Assembly (NCBI RefSeq): GCF_004116405.1 | Contig: NZ_SDIC01000009.1 | Location: 124,001 to 188,000, forward strand | Source: Halegenticoccus tardaugens | GTDB lineage: Archaea; Halobacteriota; Halobacteria; Halobacteriales; Haloferacaceae | Length of the DNA: 64,000 bases | Reading direction: 5' to 3' | Part shown: positions 43,111-52,232 of the stretch, piece after piece | Numbering within the stretch: position 1 is the stretch's first letter | Layout of the letters: every line of letters begins with the position of its first letter | Program-made: the position numbers and the translations under genes | The notes under the pieces: generated by a model | What the model was told of the DNA's origin: nothing | Seen by the model: only the letters and a program-made list of their open reading frames with translations | Database searches by the model: none

Positions 43111-43800
43111 ATGGAGTTCGCCCTGGTCGGCTGGCAGGAGGACGAACCCACGCTCAAACTCGATTACCGCCGGTTCAGCTACGCCGGGAAGTTCGTGATG
43201 TCGACCACCGGGAAGGCCGTGATCCGCCGCTCCGACGATCGATCGGGCGGTGATTCGGCGGACGACGACCCCGCGGGCGACGCGCCGATATCCTGCGACG
43301 GAGCGGTCGATGCGTCGCGCGCGTCCGCGGTGCCGGATCCGGCCGAATTCGACGACGGCGTCCTCGCCGCCGCCGCGTTCAACGAGGACCGGACGGATCC
43401 CGGCGTCCTGTGGCTCCGGTACGTCACCGTTCGCGCGGATCGCCGCGGCGAGGGCCTCGGCGCGAGGCTCGCCGCGTTCGTCGCCGATCGTGCGGCCGAG
43501 CGCGGCTACAGGCGGCTCCGAATCGCCGTCAACAACCCGTTCTCCTACCAGGCGCTGTACAAGGCGGGGTTCGCTTACACCGGCAGGCGGACCGGTCTCG
43601 CCGAACTCGTGCTCGAACGCCCCGGCGAGCGCGATCGGCCGACCTACCAGTGCGGCTTCGACGTGTTCCGCGACCGCGACCTCGGCGGGGTCGAACGGGA
43701 CTTTCTCGACGCGAAGGAGGGCGCGGACCCGCCGGATCTCGTTGAGGTGCCCGACGGAGGGAACGCGAACGCGGCTCGCCGCCCCGACTCGGGAGCTTGA
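43111..43800 (+). CDS. GNAT family N-acetyltransferase
   Basis: 229 residues. The acetyl-CoA loop is RRGEGLGARLAAFVADRAAERGYRRLRIAV (about 112-141), of the R/Q-x-x-G-x-G/A type, followed by YQALYKAGFAYTGR. Residues 40-70 hold an acidic, Ser/Asp-rich insertion that is probably a halophile loop. Substrate unknown. fen1 starts 27 bases downstream. Confidence 0.8.
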   Translation: MEFALVGWQEDEPTLKLDYRRFSYAGKFVMSTTGKAVIRRSDDRSGGDSADDDPAGDAPISCDGAVDASRASAVPDPAEFDDGVLAAAAFNEDRTDPGVLWLRYVTVRADRRGEGLGARLAAFVADRAAERGYRRLRIAVNNPFSYQALYKAGFAYTGRRTGLAELVLERPGERDRPTYQCGFDVFRDRDLGGVERDFLDAKEGADPPDLVEVPDGGNANAARRPDSGA

Positions 43801-43827
43801 AACCCCTCGCGCGCGAAGACGATCACG

Positions 43828-44808
43828 ATGGGAAACGCAGACCTGCGCGAACTCGCGGCGCTGTCGGAGGTCTCCCTCGGCGACGTCCGCGGGAGCGTCG
43901 TCGCCGTCGACGCGCACAACTGGCTCTACCGCTACCTGACGACGACGGTCAAGTGGACCAGAGAGGAGGTGTACACGACGGCCGACGGCGAGGAGGTGGC
44001 GAACCTCGTCGGGCTGGTGCAGGGCCTCCCGCGGTTTTTCGAACACGACATCGCGCCCGTCTTCGTCTTCGACGGCGGCGTCACGGAGCTAAAGGACGAC
44101 GAGATCGAGTCCCGCCGGGAACGAAAGCGGAAGGCGAAGGAGAAACTGGAGGAGGCGCTCGAACGCGGCGACAAGATCGAGGCCGCGCGGCTCGAATCGC
44201 AGACCCAGCGCCTCACGTCGACGATCCACGAGACGAGCCGCGGGCTCCTCGACCTCCTCGACGTGCCGTACATCGAAGCCCCCGCGGAGGGCGAGGCGCA
44301 GGCGTCCTACATGGCTCGCACGGGCGACGCCGACTACGTCGGCAGCGAGGACTACGACGCGCTGCTCTTCGGCGCGCCCCTGACGCTTCGGGGCCTCACG
44401 AGTAAGGGGGACCCGGAGCTCATGGACCTCGACGCGACGCTCGCCGCGCACGACATCACGTGGGAACAGCTCGTCGACGTCGCCATCCTCTGCGGCACGG
44501 ATTTCAACCCGGGGGTCTCGGGAATCGGACCGAAGACGGCGCTCGAGGCGGTCAAAGAGCACGGCGACCTCTGGGGGGTGCTCGACGCCCGCGGCCTCCA
44601 CGTCGACTTCGCGGATCGCATCCGCGACCTCTTTCTCGACCCGCCCGTCACGGACGACTACGACTACGACGCCGACATCGACCCCGACGTCGACGCGGCG
44701 CGCCGGTACGTGACGGAGACCTGGGAGGTCGACCTCGACGAGGTCGAGCGCGGCTTCGACCGGATCGAGGAGTCGCTCGTGCAGACCGGTCTGGATCGCT
44801 GGACGTAG
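43828..44808 (+). CDS. fen: Flap endonuclease 1
   Basis: 326 residues. FEN1/XPG nuclease with all key features: the N-terminal domain [13 protein letters not shown], the metal-site acidics in VFVFDGG and [15 protein letters not shown] (Glu/Asp pair), [18 protein letters not shown], and the internal helix-hairpin-helix [18 protein letters not shown]. The C-terminal QTGLDRWT (319-326) is a PCNA-binding (PIP) box. It removes 5' flaps during Okazaki fragment processing. A TATA-like ttgaaacc lies at the end of the GNAT gene. Confidence 0.96.
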   Translation: MGNADLRELAALSEVSLGDVRGSVVAVDAHNWLYRYLTTTVKWTREEVYTTADGEEVANLVGLVQGLPRFFEHDIAPVFVFDGGVTELKDDEIESRRERKRKAKEKLEEALERGDKIEAARLESQTQRLTSTIHETSRGLLDLLDVPYIEAPAEGEAQASYMARTGDADYVGSEDYDALLFGAPLTLRGLTSKGDPELMDLDATLAAHDITWEQLVDVAILCGTDFNPGVSGIGPKTALEAVKEHGDLWGVLDARGLHVDFADRIRDLFLDPPVTDDYDYDADIDPDVDAARRYVTETWEVDLDEVERGFDRIEESLVQTGLDRWT

Positions 44809-44850
44809 GGGGCGTCGGCACCCGTCGATTCGGCCGCAGAGCGAGACGCA

Positions 44851-44916
44851 CATCGGAGCGTCGCGTCGAGATCATCGAAGTGTCGCGTCGAACTTACCGG
44901 AGCGTCGCGTCGAGGA
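44851..44916. repeat. Three 22-base tandem repeats at the 3' end of the next gene
   Basis: Units at 44851-44872, 44873-44894 and 44895-44916 share CATCGGAGCGTCGCGTCGAG-like sequence with a few substitutions. On the minus strand each unit encodes the same peptide tail (LDATLR followed by stop or near-stop). Only the innermost is used by the gene at 44894-45313. This is the second case in this window of a duplicated gene end (see elp3). Confidence 0.75.
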
Positions 44917-45313
44917 CGTCCCTCGGCTCGGAACCGGTTCGGACGTATCGAACGCCCCCGTCGCGCTCGACGGCGAACACGTCCAACCGGACGACGAGAC
45001 GTCCCTCCGGTAGCGTCGCGCGCAGCACGGGGCCGGTGCTGGCGACGACGACGTACGGCGACGCGGGGACCGGCGGGGCCCGCAACTCCGCGCCCGACGC
45101 GTCGACCGCGCCGGCGAGGGCGTCGGCGAGCGCGGACGGGAGTCCCGCCTCCCGGAGGGTCGTCTCGAACGGCGGGACGACGAGGTCGCGGTCGGTCGTC
45201 GCGCCCCCGTCCCAGTCGTCGGCGACGGTGTCCGCGCACGCGACGACGGCGCGGATCGTCGCCGATCGTTCGTCGAGCAGGTGGGAGGCGACGACCTCCG
45301 AAACGTCCGTCAT
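44894..45313 (-). CDS. Conserved haloarchaeal hypothetical protein
   Basis: 139 residues. Mostly helical N-terminus (MTDVSEVVASHLLDERSATI) then a beta-rich C-terminal half (PYVVVASTGPVLRATLPEGRLVVRLDVFAVERDGGVRYVR). No domain recognised, function unknown. Its last codons are part of a three-copy 22-base tandem repeat. Confidence 0.6.
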   Translation of the reverse strand: MTDVSEVVASHLLDERSATIRAVVACADTVADDWDGGATTDRDLVVPPFETTLREAGLPSALADALAGAVDASGAELRAPPVPASPYVVVASTGPVLRATLPEGRLVVRLDVFAVERDGGVRYVRTGSEPRDVLDATLR

Positions 45314-45399
45314 GAGGAGAGCGTCGCCGTTCGGGGAGAAAAGCGTACCGCGGCCGCGGTTCGTCGGGGCGTGCGTTCGAAAACAGGCGCGTTTCGGTG

Positions 45400-46005
45400 C
45401 TACGCACCCCGCGCGCCGGCCATGGGGGCGGTGCCGCTCCGCGCCACGTCACGTCCGTTCATCGCGACCATGATCATCGAGAGCCCGCTGACGAGCAGGT
45501 TCACCCCGAAGAGGAGGCCGACCGCCCACTGCGCCGCGCTCGGGAAACTCGCGAGGAGCAGCCCGGCGACGACGAACGAGAGGGCGCCGCTGGCGACGAC
45601 CCAGCCCCACTTCGCCTCCGGTCGGAGCTGCAGGCCCATGACGATCTCGACGACCCCGTCGGCGAGGAAGTAGCCGATGAGGAGGATCGTCAGGGTCGTG
45701 AGGCCGAGGAGTGGGTTCGCCATGAGTCCGATGCCGGCGACGAGGTAGACCACCGCGAGGAGCACCTGCACGGCGACGCCTTTCCACCCCTTCGCGGCGA
45801 AGGCGTGCGCGACGTGGACCGCGCCGCCGACGATCAGAACCGCACCGAGCAGGAGCGACAGCGAGATGCCGGTCACGAACGGGAACGCGATTGCGAGCAC
45901 GCCGAGGGCGGCGATGACCGCGCCGCCGATCATGAGCGTCCGCCAGCTGTCGGGTACCGCGTTCGTCCGCTCCGCCGTCGCGTCGCTCCGGGTTTCTGTA
46001 CTCAT
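45400..46005 (-). CDS. HdeD/DUF308 membrane protein
   Basis: 201 residues with six to seven hydrophobic spans in the repeated DUF308 pattern (WRTLMIGGAVIAALGVLAIAFP; WGWVVASGALSFVVAGLLL). HdeD in bacteria is an acid-resistance membrane protein; the role in haloarchaea is not known. The first 20 residues are a polar N-terminus. Confidence 0.8.
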   Translation of the reverse strand: MSTETRSDATAERTNAVPDSWRTLMIGGAVIAALGVLAIAFPFVTGISLSLLLGAVLIVGGAVHVAHAFAAKGWKGVAVQVLLAVVYLVAGIGLMANPLLGLTTLTILLIGYFLADGVVEIVMGLQLRPEAKWGWVVASGALSFVVAGLLLASFPSAAQWAVGLLFGVNLLVSGLSMIMVAMNGRDVARSGTAPMAGARGA

Positions 46006-46140
46006 TTGATCTTCACCGAATCGGTGTACGCGCCCGGGGAGGATAAATATCTATCAAATTTATCATTATATTCGTTTTTGCGGCCCTGAAACCTCCGATA
46101 CCGTAATCCGAATCCCGCCGGCAGAGATCCCGCGTCGCGA

Positions 46141-46173
46141 CGGTGCGCGACGATGCGCGACGATGCGCGACGC
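46141..46173. repeat. Short tandem repeat
   Basis: About three copies of a 10-base unit (tgcgcgacga) in the region between HdeD and the AI-2E gene. Length and phase suggest slipped-strand expansion. No functional claim. Confidence 0.5.
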
Positions 46174-46191
46174 TGGCGGTCGGGGAAGGCG

Positions 46192-47379
46192 TCACGTTTC
46201 GGAAGCCCCGTCGAAGCCCGCGCCCGGATCGGTCGACGCGTCTCGGTCGTTCGTCGTTGCGGGCGGGGCGGTTCGGGCGGGTTCGTCGCGGAGTTCACCG
46301 CGGAGCAGCCGCGGAAACACGGAGCGGAGGAACTCGACGACGACGACCAAAATCAGGGGGCCCAGAAACACGCCGTACCAGCCGAAGAGCGCGGCCCCGA
46401 GTAGGTACGCGAATAACACGAGCCCCGTGTGGAGCGACCGCCCGGAGAGGTACGGTCGGACGAAGTACCTGATCAGGGTGTCGAGCCCGCCGATCGTGAC
46501 CGCGAGAAAGACCGCGGGGAACCAGAGCGTCGTCGGATCGGTCCGGATCGCGACGAAGACGAGGTAGATGCCGACGACGGCGTACACCGCGGATCTGCCG
46601 ACGAGCGGGACGAACGTCGCGAGGCCGGTGATCACCGCGAGCAGCGTCGCGATCGGAATCGAGACGCCCGGCGGCGCGACGAGGTTCAGCCCGTTGTACA
46701 GGAGCGCGGCGACGATCATGACCACGAACACCGTGAGCATGTTGCCGAAGTAGACGGTCGAAAGCTGGCGATCGACCGCGGCGAGGTACCCGTGGAGGGT
46801 CGTCCCCTCGTCGGCGATCGTCCCGCGGAACCAGTCGGCGAGCCGCCCGTCGTCTCGGAGCGCGAAGAAGACGAACGTCAGCACGAGAAAGCCGTGGAAG
46901 AGGCCGTTGGCGAACGTCCCGCCGGCTTCCAGCGCCTTCTGTATCCCCAGTTGGACGGTCGGTTCGCCGGAGAGCGCCTGGAACGACGCGAACAGCTCGC
47001 GCGGATCGCTCGGCAGGGCGGTCACGTCGACGTTCGGCAGGAACGGGTCGACGTACCGCTCGAGGTCGGCGATCCGGACCGATCCGAGCTGCCCCAGCCC
47101 GACCGCGAGAACCGCGATCAGGACGACGACGAACGGGAGGACGATCACGAGGATCGTGATCAGCGCCGCCACCCCCGAGGAGCCGACGTAGCGTTCGATC
47201 CGGCGGGCGACCGGACGCGCCACGTAGTAGACGAACAGCCCGAACACCGCCGTCCCGACGAACGAGTACAGGACGAACCCGACGACGCCGGCGAGAAGGA
47301 ACGCGAACGCCCACCACCCGACCGTCGGTCCGTCGACGCCGCGGCCGATTCTGTCGGTCAGACTCGGGTTTTCGCTCAT
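46192..47379 (-). CDS. AI-2E family transporter (permease)
   Basis: 395 residues. Same family as 11414-12691: membrane spans from about residue 20, the central loop with LGQLGSVRIADLERYVDPFLP, and the conserved end RPYLSGRSLHTGLVLFAYLLGAALFGWYGVFLGPLIL. The C-terminus is a shorter polar tail. Start chosen at ATG 47379, giving MSENPSLTDRIGRG; the family does not have a signal peptide. Substrate unknown. It is divergent from the BolA gene by 110 bases. Confidence 0.88.
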   Translation of the reverse strand: MSENPSLTDRIGRGVDGPTVGWWAFAFLLAGVVGFVLYSFVGTAVFGLFVYYVARPVARRIERYVGSSGVAALITILVIVLPFVVVLIAVLAVGLGQLGSVRIADLERYVDPFLPNVDVTALPSDPRELFASFQALSGEPTVQLGIQKALEAGGTFANGLFHGFLVLTFVFFALRDDGRLADWFRGTIADEGTTLHGYLAAVDRQLSTVYFGNMLTVFVVMIVAALLYNGLNLVAPPGVSIPIATLLAVITGLATFVPLVGRSAVYAVVGIYLVFVAIRTDPTTLWFPAVFLAVTIGGLDTLIRYFVRPYLSGRSLHTGLVLFAYLLGAALFGWYGVFLGPLILVVVVEFLRSVFPRLLRGELRDEPARTAPPATTNDRDASTDPGAGFDGASET

Positions 47380-47489
47380 CCGTCGAGATACGCCGGGAGC
47401 GGGCATAAACTGAGCCGGATGCCGCCCTGTACGACGTTCCCCGCGGACGGACCCTCGCGGTTTTTATCCGTCGAGACGGTGGTCCCGAC

Positions 47490-47756
47490 ATGGACCTCGC
47501 AGAGATCGAAGCGCTCATCGAGGCGGAGATCGACGGGGCCGAGGCGACCGTCTCGCGGCCGCGCAGCCCCGACGAGAACCACGAGGACGCCCACTTCGCG
47601 GCGGTCGTCGTCGCCCCCGCGTTCGAGGGGAAGACGCTCGTTCAACAACACCAGATGGTGTACGACGCCCTCGGCGAGCGCATGACGACCGACATCCACG
47701 CGATGGAGATCAAGACCTACACGCCGGAGGAGTACGAGGAGCGCGGCGCGGCGTGA
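47490..47756 (+). CDS. BolA family protein
   Basis: 88 residues. The BolA fold has a helix-rich KH-like topology; here the C-terminal helix MTTDIHAMEIKTYTPEEY and the loop HFAAVVVAPAFEGKTLVQQHQMVYDALGE match. BolA acts with monothiol glutaredoxins in iron and stress responses (known from bacteria and eukaryotes). ATG start with a TATA-like tttttatcc about 30 bases upstream. Confidence 0.88.
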   Translation: MDLAEIEALIEAEIDGAEATVSRPRSPDENHEDAHFAAVVVAPAFEGKTLVQQHQMVYDALGERMTTDIHAMEIKTYTPEEYEERGAA

Positions 47757-47865
47757 GGCGGCACCGCCGGCCGACGCGCGCGCCGGAGCACGCCGGCGAT
47801 ACGAACGCGACGGCACGCTCCACCGTCCGCACCCTTTTGTGCCGCGCCGTGCGAACGTCCGCCAT

Positions 47866-49068
47866 ATGCGTTCCGACCCGCACCGCGACCCGTCTCGACT
47901 CCGCGACGAAATCGCGGGGATACTGTCCTTTTACTACCCGACCTGCATCGACCAGGAGCGCGGCGGGTACGTCGCGCAACTGGACGAGGTGGACGGCTCG
48001 ATCTACGACCCCGATCCGAAACACCTCGTGGCGACGTGCCGGTTCGTCGCCAACTTCGGCGTCGCCGCGACGCTCGGAGTCGGCGAAAACGACGACCGGT
48101 GGCTCGACGCGGCCGCGCACGGCCTCGCGTTTCTCGACGGGGGCCACCGCGATCCCGAGAGCGGCGGCTACCGCTGGCTCCTCGACGGGCGGGAACCGGC
48201 GGATCGCACCCTGTCGTGTTACGGCCACGCGTTCGTTCTGCTCGCCGCCGCCTGCGCGGAGGCGGCCTCGGTGCCCGGATCGGAGGGCGCCGTGGACGAC
48301 GCGGCCGATCTGCTCGTCGATCGGTTCTGGGAGCCGCTGCACCGCCTCTGCGCGAGCGAGTTCGGGCCCGGCTGGGAGGACGAGTCGGACTACCGCGGCC
48401 AGAACGAGAACATGCACGCGTGCGAAGCCATGCTCGCCGCCTACGAGGCGACCGACGACGGGGAGCACCTCGACCGCGCGGTCGCCATCGCCCGCCGCCT
48501 GACCGTCGATCTCGCGGCGGCGACCGACGGCCTGCTCTGGGAGCACTACACCGCCGACTGGGAACACGACTTCGCGTACAACCGCGACGAGCCGGACCAC
48601 CTGTTCCGTCCGTGGGGCTACCAGCCAGGCCACCACGCCGAGTGGGCGAAGCTGCTCGGGGGGCTCGCGCGCCACCGCGACGACGACTGGCTCGTCGACC
48701 GCGCGGTCGAACTGTTCGACGCCGCCGTCGAGAACGGCTGGGACGACGAGTTCGGCGGCTTCTACTACACGTTCGGTCGGGACGGCGAGCCGATCGTGAC
48801 CGACAAGCACGGCTGGCCGGTCGCGGAGGCGATCGGCGCGTCGGCGATCCTCGCCGAGCTGACGGGCGAGGATCGCTACCGCGACTGGTACGACCGGCTC
48901 TGGGCGTACGCCGAGGTGAACCTGATCAACCGGCCCCGCGCGAACTGGTACGGGAAGCTCACGCGCGAGAACGAGCGGATCGAGCCGGGCGACGGGCCGG
49001 CGGTCGAACCGGGGTACCACCCGATCGGCGCGTGCCTCGAAGGGATCCGAGCCGCCGAGGGCTGGTGA
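47866..49068 (+). CDS. AGE-family (N-acylglucosamine 2-epimerase-like) sugar isomerase
   Basis: 400 residues. The (alpha/alpha)6-barrel of AGE-type enzymes: LSFYYPTCIDQERGGYVAQLD, NMHACEAMLAAYEAT, DFAYNRDEPDHLFRPWGYQPGHHAEWAKLL (with the catalytic-histidine region) and DEFGGFYYTFGRDGEPIVTDK. Such enzymes interconvert ketoses and aldoses or epimerise amino sugars. It converges with a sugar ABC transporter operon, which suggests it processes the imported sugar. ATG at 47866 with TATA (acccttttgt). Confidence 0.9.
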   Translation: MRSDPHRDPSRLRDEIAGILSFYYPTCIDQERGGYVAQLDEVDGSIYDPDPKHLVATCRFVANFGVAATLGVGENDDRWLDAAAHGLAFLDGGHRDPESGGYRWLLDGREPADRTLSCYGHAFVLLAAACAEAASVPGSEGAVDDAADLLVDRFWEPLHRLCASEFGPGWEDESDYRGQNENMHACEAMLAAYEATDDGEHLDRAVAIARRLTVDLAAATDGLLWEHYTADWEHDFAYNRDEPDHLFRPWGYQPGHHAEWAKLLGGLARHRDDDWLVDRAVELFDAAVENGWDDEFGGFYYTFGRDGEPIVTDKHGWPVAEAIGASAILAELTGEDRYRDWYDRLWAYAEVNLINRPRANWYGKLTRENERIEPGDGPAVEPGYHPIGACLEGIRAAEGW

Positions 49069-49098
49069 GCGGCTGCAGCGGCGCTGGTGGATGACGAC

Positions 49099-50268
49099 TT
49101 AGAGCTGCGGCTCCGTCTCCGCTTGCTCGTCGATCGAGCGGTTTCGCAGCGCCTCGCCGGTCTCGCCGTCGAAGACGTGGATCGCGGCCTCGGGGATGCG
49201 CGCGATCGCCGGCTGACCGGCCTCGACGGTCCGCATGCCGCCGATCGTCGCCACGAACGACGAGTCGCCGTCCGCGGAGAAGGAGAGGTAGACGTTGTTC
49301 TCGCTTCCCTTCGGCTCGACCACGTCAACGACCGTCTCGAAGTCGTGCGGCCCCGTCGCCTCGGCGACGATCTCCACGTCCTCGGGGCGCACGCCGAGGG
49401 TGACGGTTTCGGCGTTCACCTCGTCGGCGCTCACCGCCTCGGCACCGCCGATCGCGTCGCGAACCTCCTCCGAGATGGGATACGCGAACTCGGAGCCCAC
49501 CAGCCGGTCGCCGCGCACCTCCATCTCGAAGAAGTTCATCGAGGGATCGCCGATGAAGCCGGCGACGAACCGGTTGGCCGGGCGGTGGTACGCTTCGAGC
49601 GGCGTCGCAACCTGCATCAGCTTCCCGGCGTTGAGGATGGCGATTCGATCGCCCATCGTCATCGCCTCGGTCTGGTCGTGCGTGACGTACACCGTCGTCA
49701 CCCCCAGGTCCTCCTGGAGGCGCTGGAGCTCGGTTCGCATCTCCGAGCGGAGCTTCGCGTCGAGGTTCGACAGCGGTTCGTCCATCAAAAAAGCCGCCGG
49801 ATCGCGGACGATGGCCCGGCCGAGCGCCACCCGCTGGCGCTGCCCGCCCGAGAGCTCGGCGGGCTTTCTGTCGAGCAGGTTCGCGATGTCGAGCATCTCC
49901 GCCGTCGCCCGGACCTTCTCTTCGATCTCGCCGTCCGGGAGGTCCGTCGACTCCTCCAGCCCGAAGCGCATGTTCCCCCGGACGGTCATGTGGGGGTACA
50001 GCGCGTACGACTGGAACACCATCGCGATGTCGCGGTCCTTCGGCTGCTTTCCGTCGATCGGTTCGTCGTCGAGTCGGATCTCGCCGCGCGAGACCGTCTC
50101 CAGCCCGGCGATCATCCGGAGCGTCGTCGATTTGCCGCAGCCGGAGGGTCCGACGAGGACGAGGAACTCGCCGTCGTCGATGTCGACGGAGACGTCGTCG
50201 ACGGCGACGATCTCCGAGCCGTTGTCGTCGAAGATTTTCGTGACGTGATCGAGGGTGAGTCGTGCCAT
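49099..50268 (-). CDS. Sugar ABC transporter ATP-binding protein (MalK/UgpC type)
   Basis: 389 residues. ABC domain at 1-240: Walker A GPSGCGKSTT (40-49), Q-loop VFQSYALYPHMTV, signature LSGGQRQRVALGRAIV, Walker B AAFLMDEPLSNLDAKL and switch His in VYVTHDQTE. The C-terminal regulatory OB domain typical of MalK/UgpC follows (TVTLGVRPEDVEIV...). It powers the two permeases encoded just upstream (50271-52222). Last gene of the operon: binding protein, two permeases, ATPase. Confidence 0.95.
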   Translation of the reverse strand: MARLTLDHVTKIFDDNGSEIVAVDDVSVDIDDGEFLVLVGPSGCGKSTTLRMIAGLETVSRGEIRLDDEPIDGKQPKDRDIAMVFQSYALYPHMTVRGNMRFGLEESTDLPDGEIEEKVRATAEMLDIANLLDRKPAELSGGQRQRVALGRAIVRDPAAFLMDEPLSNLDAKLRSEMRTELQRLQEDLGVTTVYVTHDQTEAMTMGDRIAILNAGKLMQVATPLEAYHRPANRFVAGFIGDPSMNFFEMEVRGDRLVGSEFAYPISEEVRDAIGGAEAVSADEVNAETVTLGVRPEDVEIVAEATGPHDFETVVDVVEPKGSENNVYLSFSADGDSSFVATIGGMRTVEAGQPAIARIPEAAIHVFDGETGEALRNRSIDEQAETEPQL

Positions 50269-50270
50269 GA

Positions 50271-51182
50271 TCAGGATTCTCCTGCGACGCCTTTCGCGAA
50301 CTGCTCGCCGAAGAGCACGTAGACGAGCAGGGTCGGCAGCGCGGCGATGAACGCGCCGGCCATCTGGAGGTTGTACTGCTGGACCAGAGAGCCCTGCAGC
50401 TCGTTCAACGAGAGCGTCACGACCTGATTGCTCGGCTCCGAGACGAGCACCAGCGCGAACAGCAGGTCGTTCCAGATCTGCGTGAACTGGTAGATGAGCG
50501 TGACCGCGAAGATCGGAACCGACAGCGGGAGGATGATCTTCCGGTAGATCCGCCCGACGGTCGCCCCGTCGAGCCGCGCCGCCTCCAGCATCTCCGGGTC
50601 GATGGTGGCGTAGTACGAGCGGAACAGGATCGTACAGATTGGGATCCCGTACGCCGTGTGGGTGAGCGCGAGTTCGATCAGGCTCGCCCGGTTCGCGAGC
50701 GGCGGCACCGCCGAGAGCAGGCCGGGGAGGTCGACCATCGTCCAGAACTGCGTCAGCGGCACCAGCACCGACTGGTACGGGACGAAGATGCCGGCGACGA
50801 ACAGGACCACCACCCCGACCTGCCCGCGCCAGCTGACGTTCGTCAGCCCGTAGGCGGCGATCGACCCGAGCGCGGCCGAGAGGATCGTCGCCGGCAGGGC
50901 GAAGAGGAGGCTGTTGAACAGCCCGACTCGGAGCCGCGAGAACGCGTCGACCCACGGTTCGACGGTGAACCCCGACGGCGGCGGCGGGACGAACGGCGTG
51001 GTTCCGGAGAACGCGTCCTGCGTCTTGAACGCCGTCGTGAGGCCGGTTTCGAGCGGCGCGAGGTAGAACGCGACCATCGCCGCGAGCGCGGCGTACAGGC
51101 CGATCCGCCGGAGGTCGAGCGAGCGCTCGTCGGCGGTCGCGCCGCGCGGTTCGGTTCGTGCGGTGTCGGTTTCGGAGCTCAT
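50271..51182 (-). CDS. Sugar ABC transporter permease (MalG type)
   Basis: 303 residues, six spans. The EAA-loop for the ATPase contact is visible as PEMLEAARLDGATVGRIYRKIILPLSVP. The N-terminus is a short polar segment then spans. Overlaps the MalF-type gene by four bases (51179-51182, ATGA) and ends 2 bases before the ATPase gene start, so the operon is tightly packed. Confidence 0.93.
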   Translation of the reverse strand: MSSETDTARTEPRGATADERSLDLRRIGLYAALAAMVAFYLAPLETGLTTAFKTQDAFSGTTPFVPPPPSGFTVEPWVDAFSRLRVGLFNSLLFALPATILSAALGSIAAYGLTNVSWRGQVGVVVLFVAGIFVPYQSVLVPLTQFWTMVDLPGLLSAVPPLANRASLIELALTHTAYGIPICTILFRSYYATIDPEMLEAARLDGATVGRIYRKIILPLSVPIFAVTLIYQFTQIWNDLLFALVLVSEPSNQVVTLSLNELQGSLVQQYNLQMAGAFIAALPTLLVYVLFGEQFAKGVAGES

Positions 51183-52222
51183 AGATCGCCTCGCTTGTAC
51201 TGCACGTAGAGGTACGGCCCGATGACGCCGAGCGCGAGCAGGAACAGCACGGTCGCGATGGCGGCGCCGTAGGCCCAGTTGGTCGAGCGGAACGCCTCGC
51301 GGAACATCATCACGGAGAGGATGTCCGCGGAGGGGCCGGGCGTCGCGCCGAACATGACGAACAGGAAGTCGAACGCCTTCAGCGCGAACACCATGAGCAC
51401 GACCGCCGCGCTCGTGGTCGACGCCCGAAGCTGGGGGACGATGACGCGCCGGTACATCCGGAGCGTGCTCGCGCCGTCGGCCTTCGCGGCCTCGTACTGC
51501 GCGGTCGGTATCGCCCGCAACCCCGCGAGGTAGACGACCATGCAGTAGCCGCTGAACTGCCACATCAGCGCGAAGATGACCGCGCCGAGCTTGAAGTTCG
51601 GGTCGCTGATCCACGCCCGCGTGAGCGCGCCCAGTCCGACGAGCCGGAGCAGTTCGTTCACCATCCCGATCTCGGGGTTGTACATCCACGACCAGAAGAT
51701 GGCCGTCACGACGAACGAGAGGCTCATCGGGAGCAGGTAGATCGTCCGGAAGGTGTTCTCGAACCTGATGTTTTGATCCACGAGGATCGCGAGCCCCAGC
51801 CCGAGAAGCAGCGAGACGACGGTGAAGGCGACGAGCAGCACGAGCGTGTTGCGCGCCGCCGCGACGAACGTCGGATCGCCGAGCATCTGGGCGTACATCT
51901 CGAAGCTGAGCGATCCGTAGTCGGGGTTCGGCTGGAGGCCGCCCCAGTCGGTCAGCGAGATGAGCGCGTTCCAGCCGATCGCGCCGTAGACGAAGAGGCC
52001 CATGAAGAGCGCCGGCGGCAACCAGAACGGCAGCGATCGAACGAACTCGCCCGAGAGCACGCCGCGTCCCCTCGACCGGCCGACGTCGGCCGCTTCGCTC
52101 GCGGTCCCGCCGTCCGCGATCGGGCGTCCGGGCTCGTCGGTCGTCGAGTCGGTGCTCGCCGACTCGGAATCGCCCCCCGCCGTCGTTCGACGACGGAGCC
52201 GCCGCGCGATGGATCCTCGCAT
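51179..52222 (-). CDS. Sugar ABC transporter permease (MalF type)
   Basis: 347 residues. A long polar, disordered N-terminus (about 1-60, TTDEPGRPIADGGTASEAADVG) precedes six membrane spans. The EAA-type loop YEAAKADGASTLRMYRRVIVPQLRAS couples to the ATPase. CUT1-type membrane component. Its ATG (52222) is 10 bases after the binding-protein stop (52233). Confidence 0.93.
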   Translation of the reverse strand: MRGSIARRLRRRTTAGGDSESASTDSTTDEPGRPIADGGTASEAADVGRSRGRGVLSGEFVRSLPFWLPPALFMGLFVYGAIGWNALISLTDWGGLQPNPDYGSLSFEMYAQMLGDPTFVAAARNTLVLLVAFTVVSLLLGLGLAILVDQNIRFENTFRTIYLLPMSLSFVVTAIFWSWMYNPEIGMVNELLRLVGLGALTRAWISDPNFKLGAVIFALMWQFSGYCMVVYLAGLRAIPTAQYEAAKADGASTLRMYRRVIVPQLRASTTSAAVVLMVFALKAFDFLFVMFGATPGPSADILSVMMFREAFRSTNWAYGAAIATVLFLLALGVIGPYLYVQYKRGDL

Positions 52223-52232
52223 GGTCGACGCC

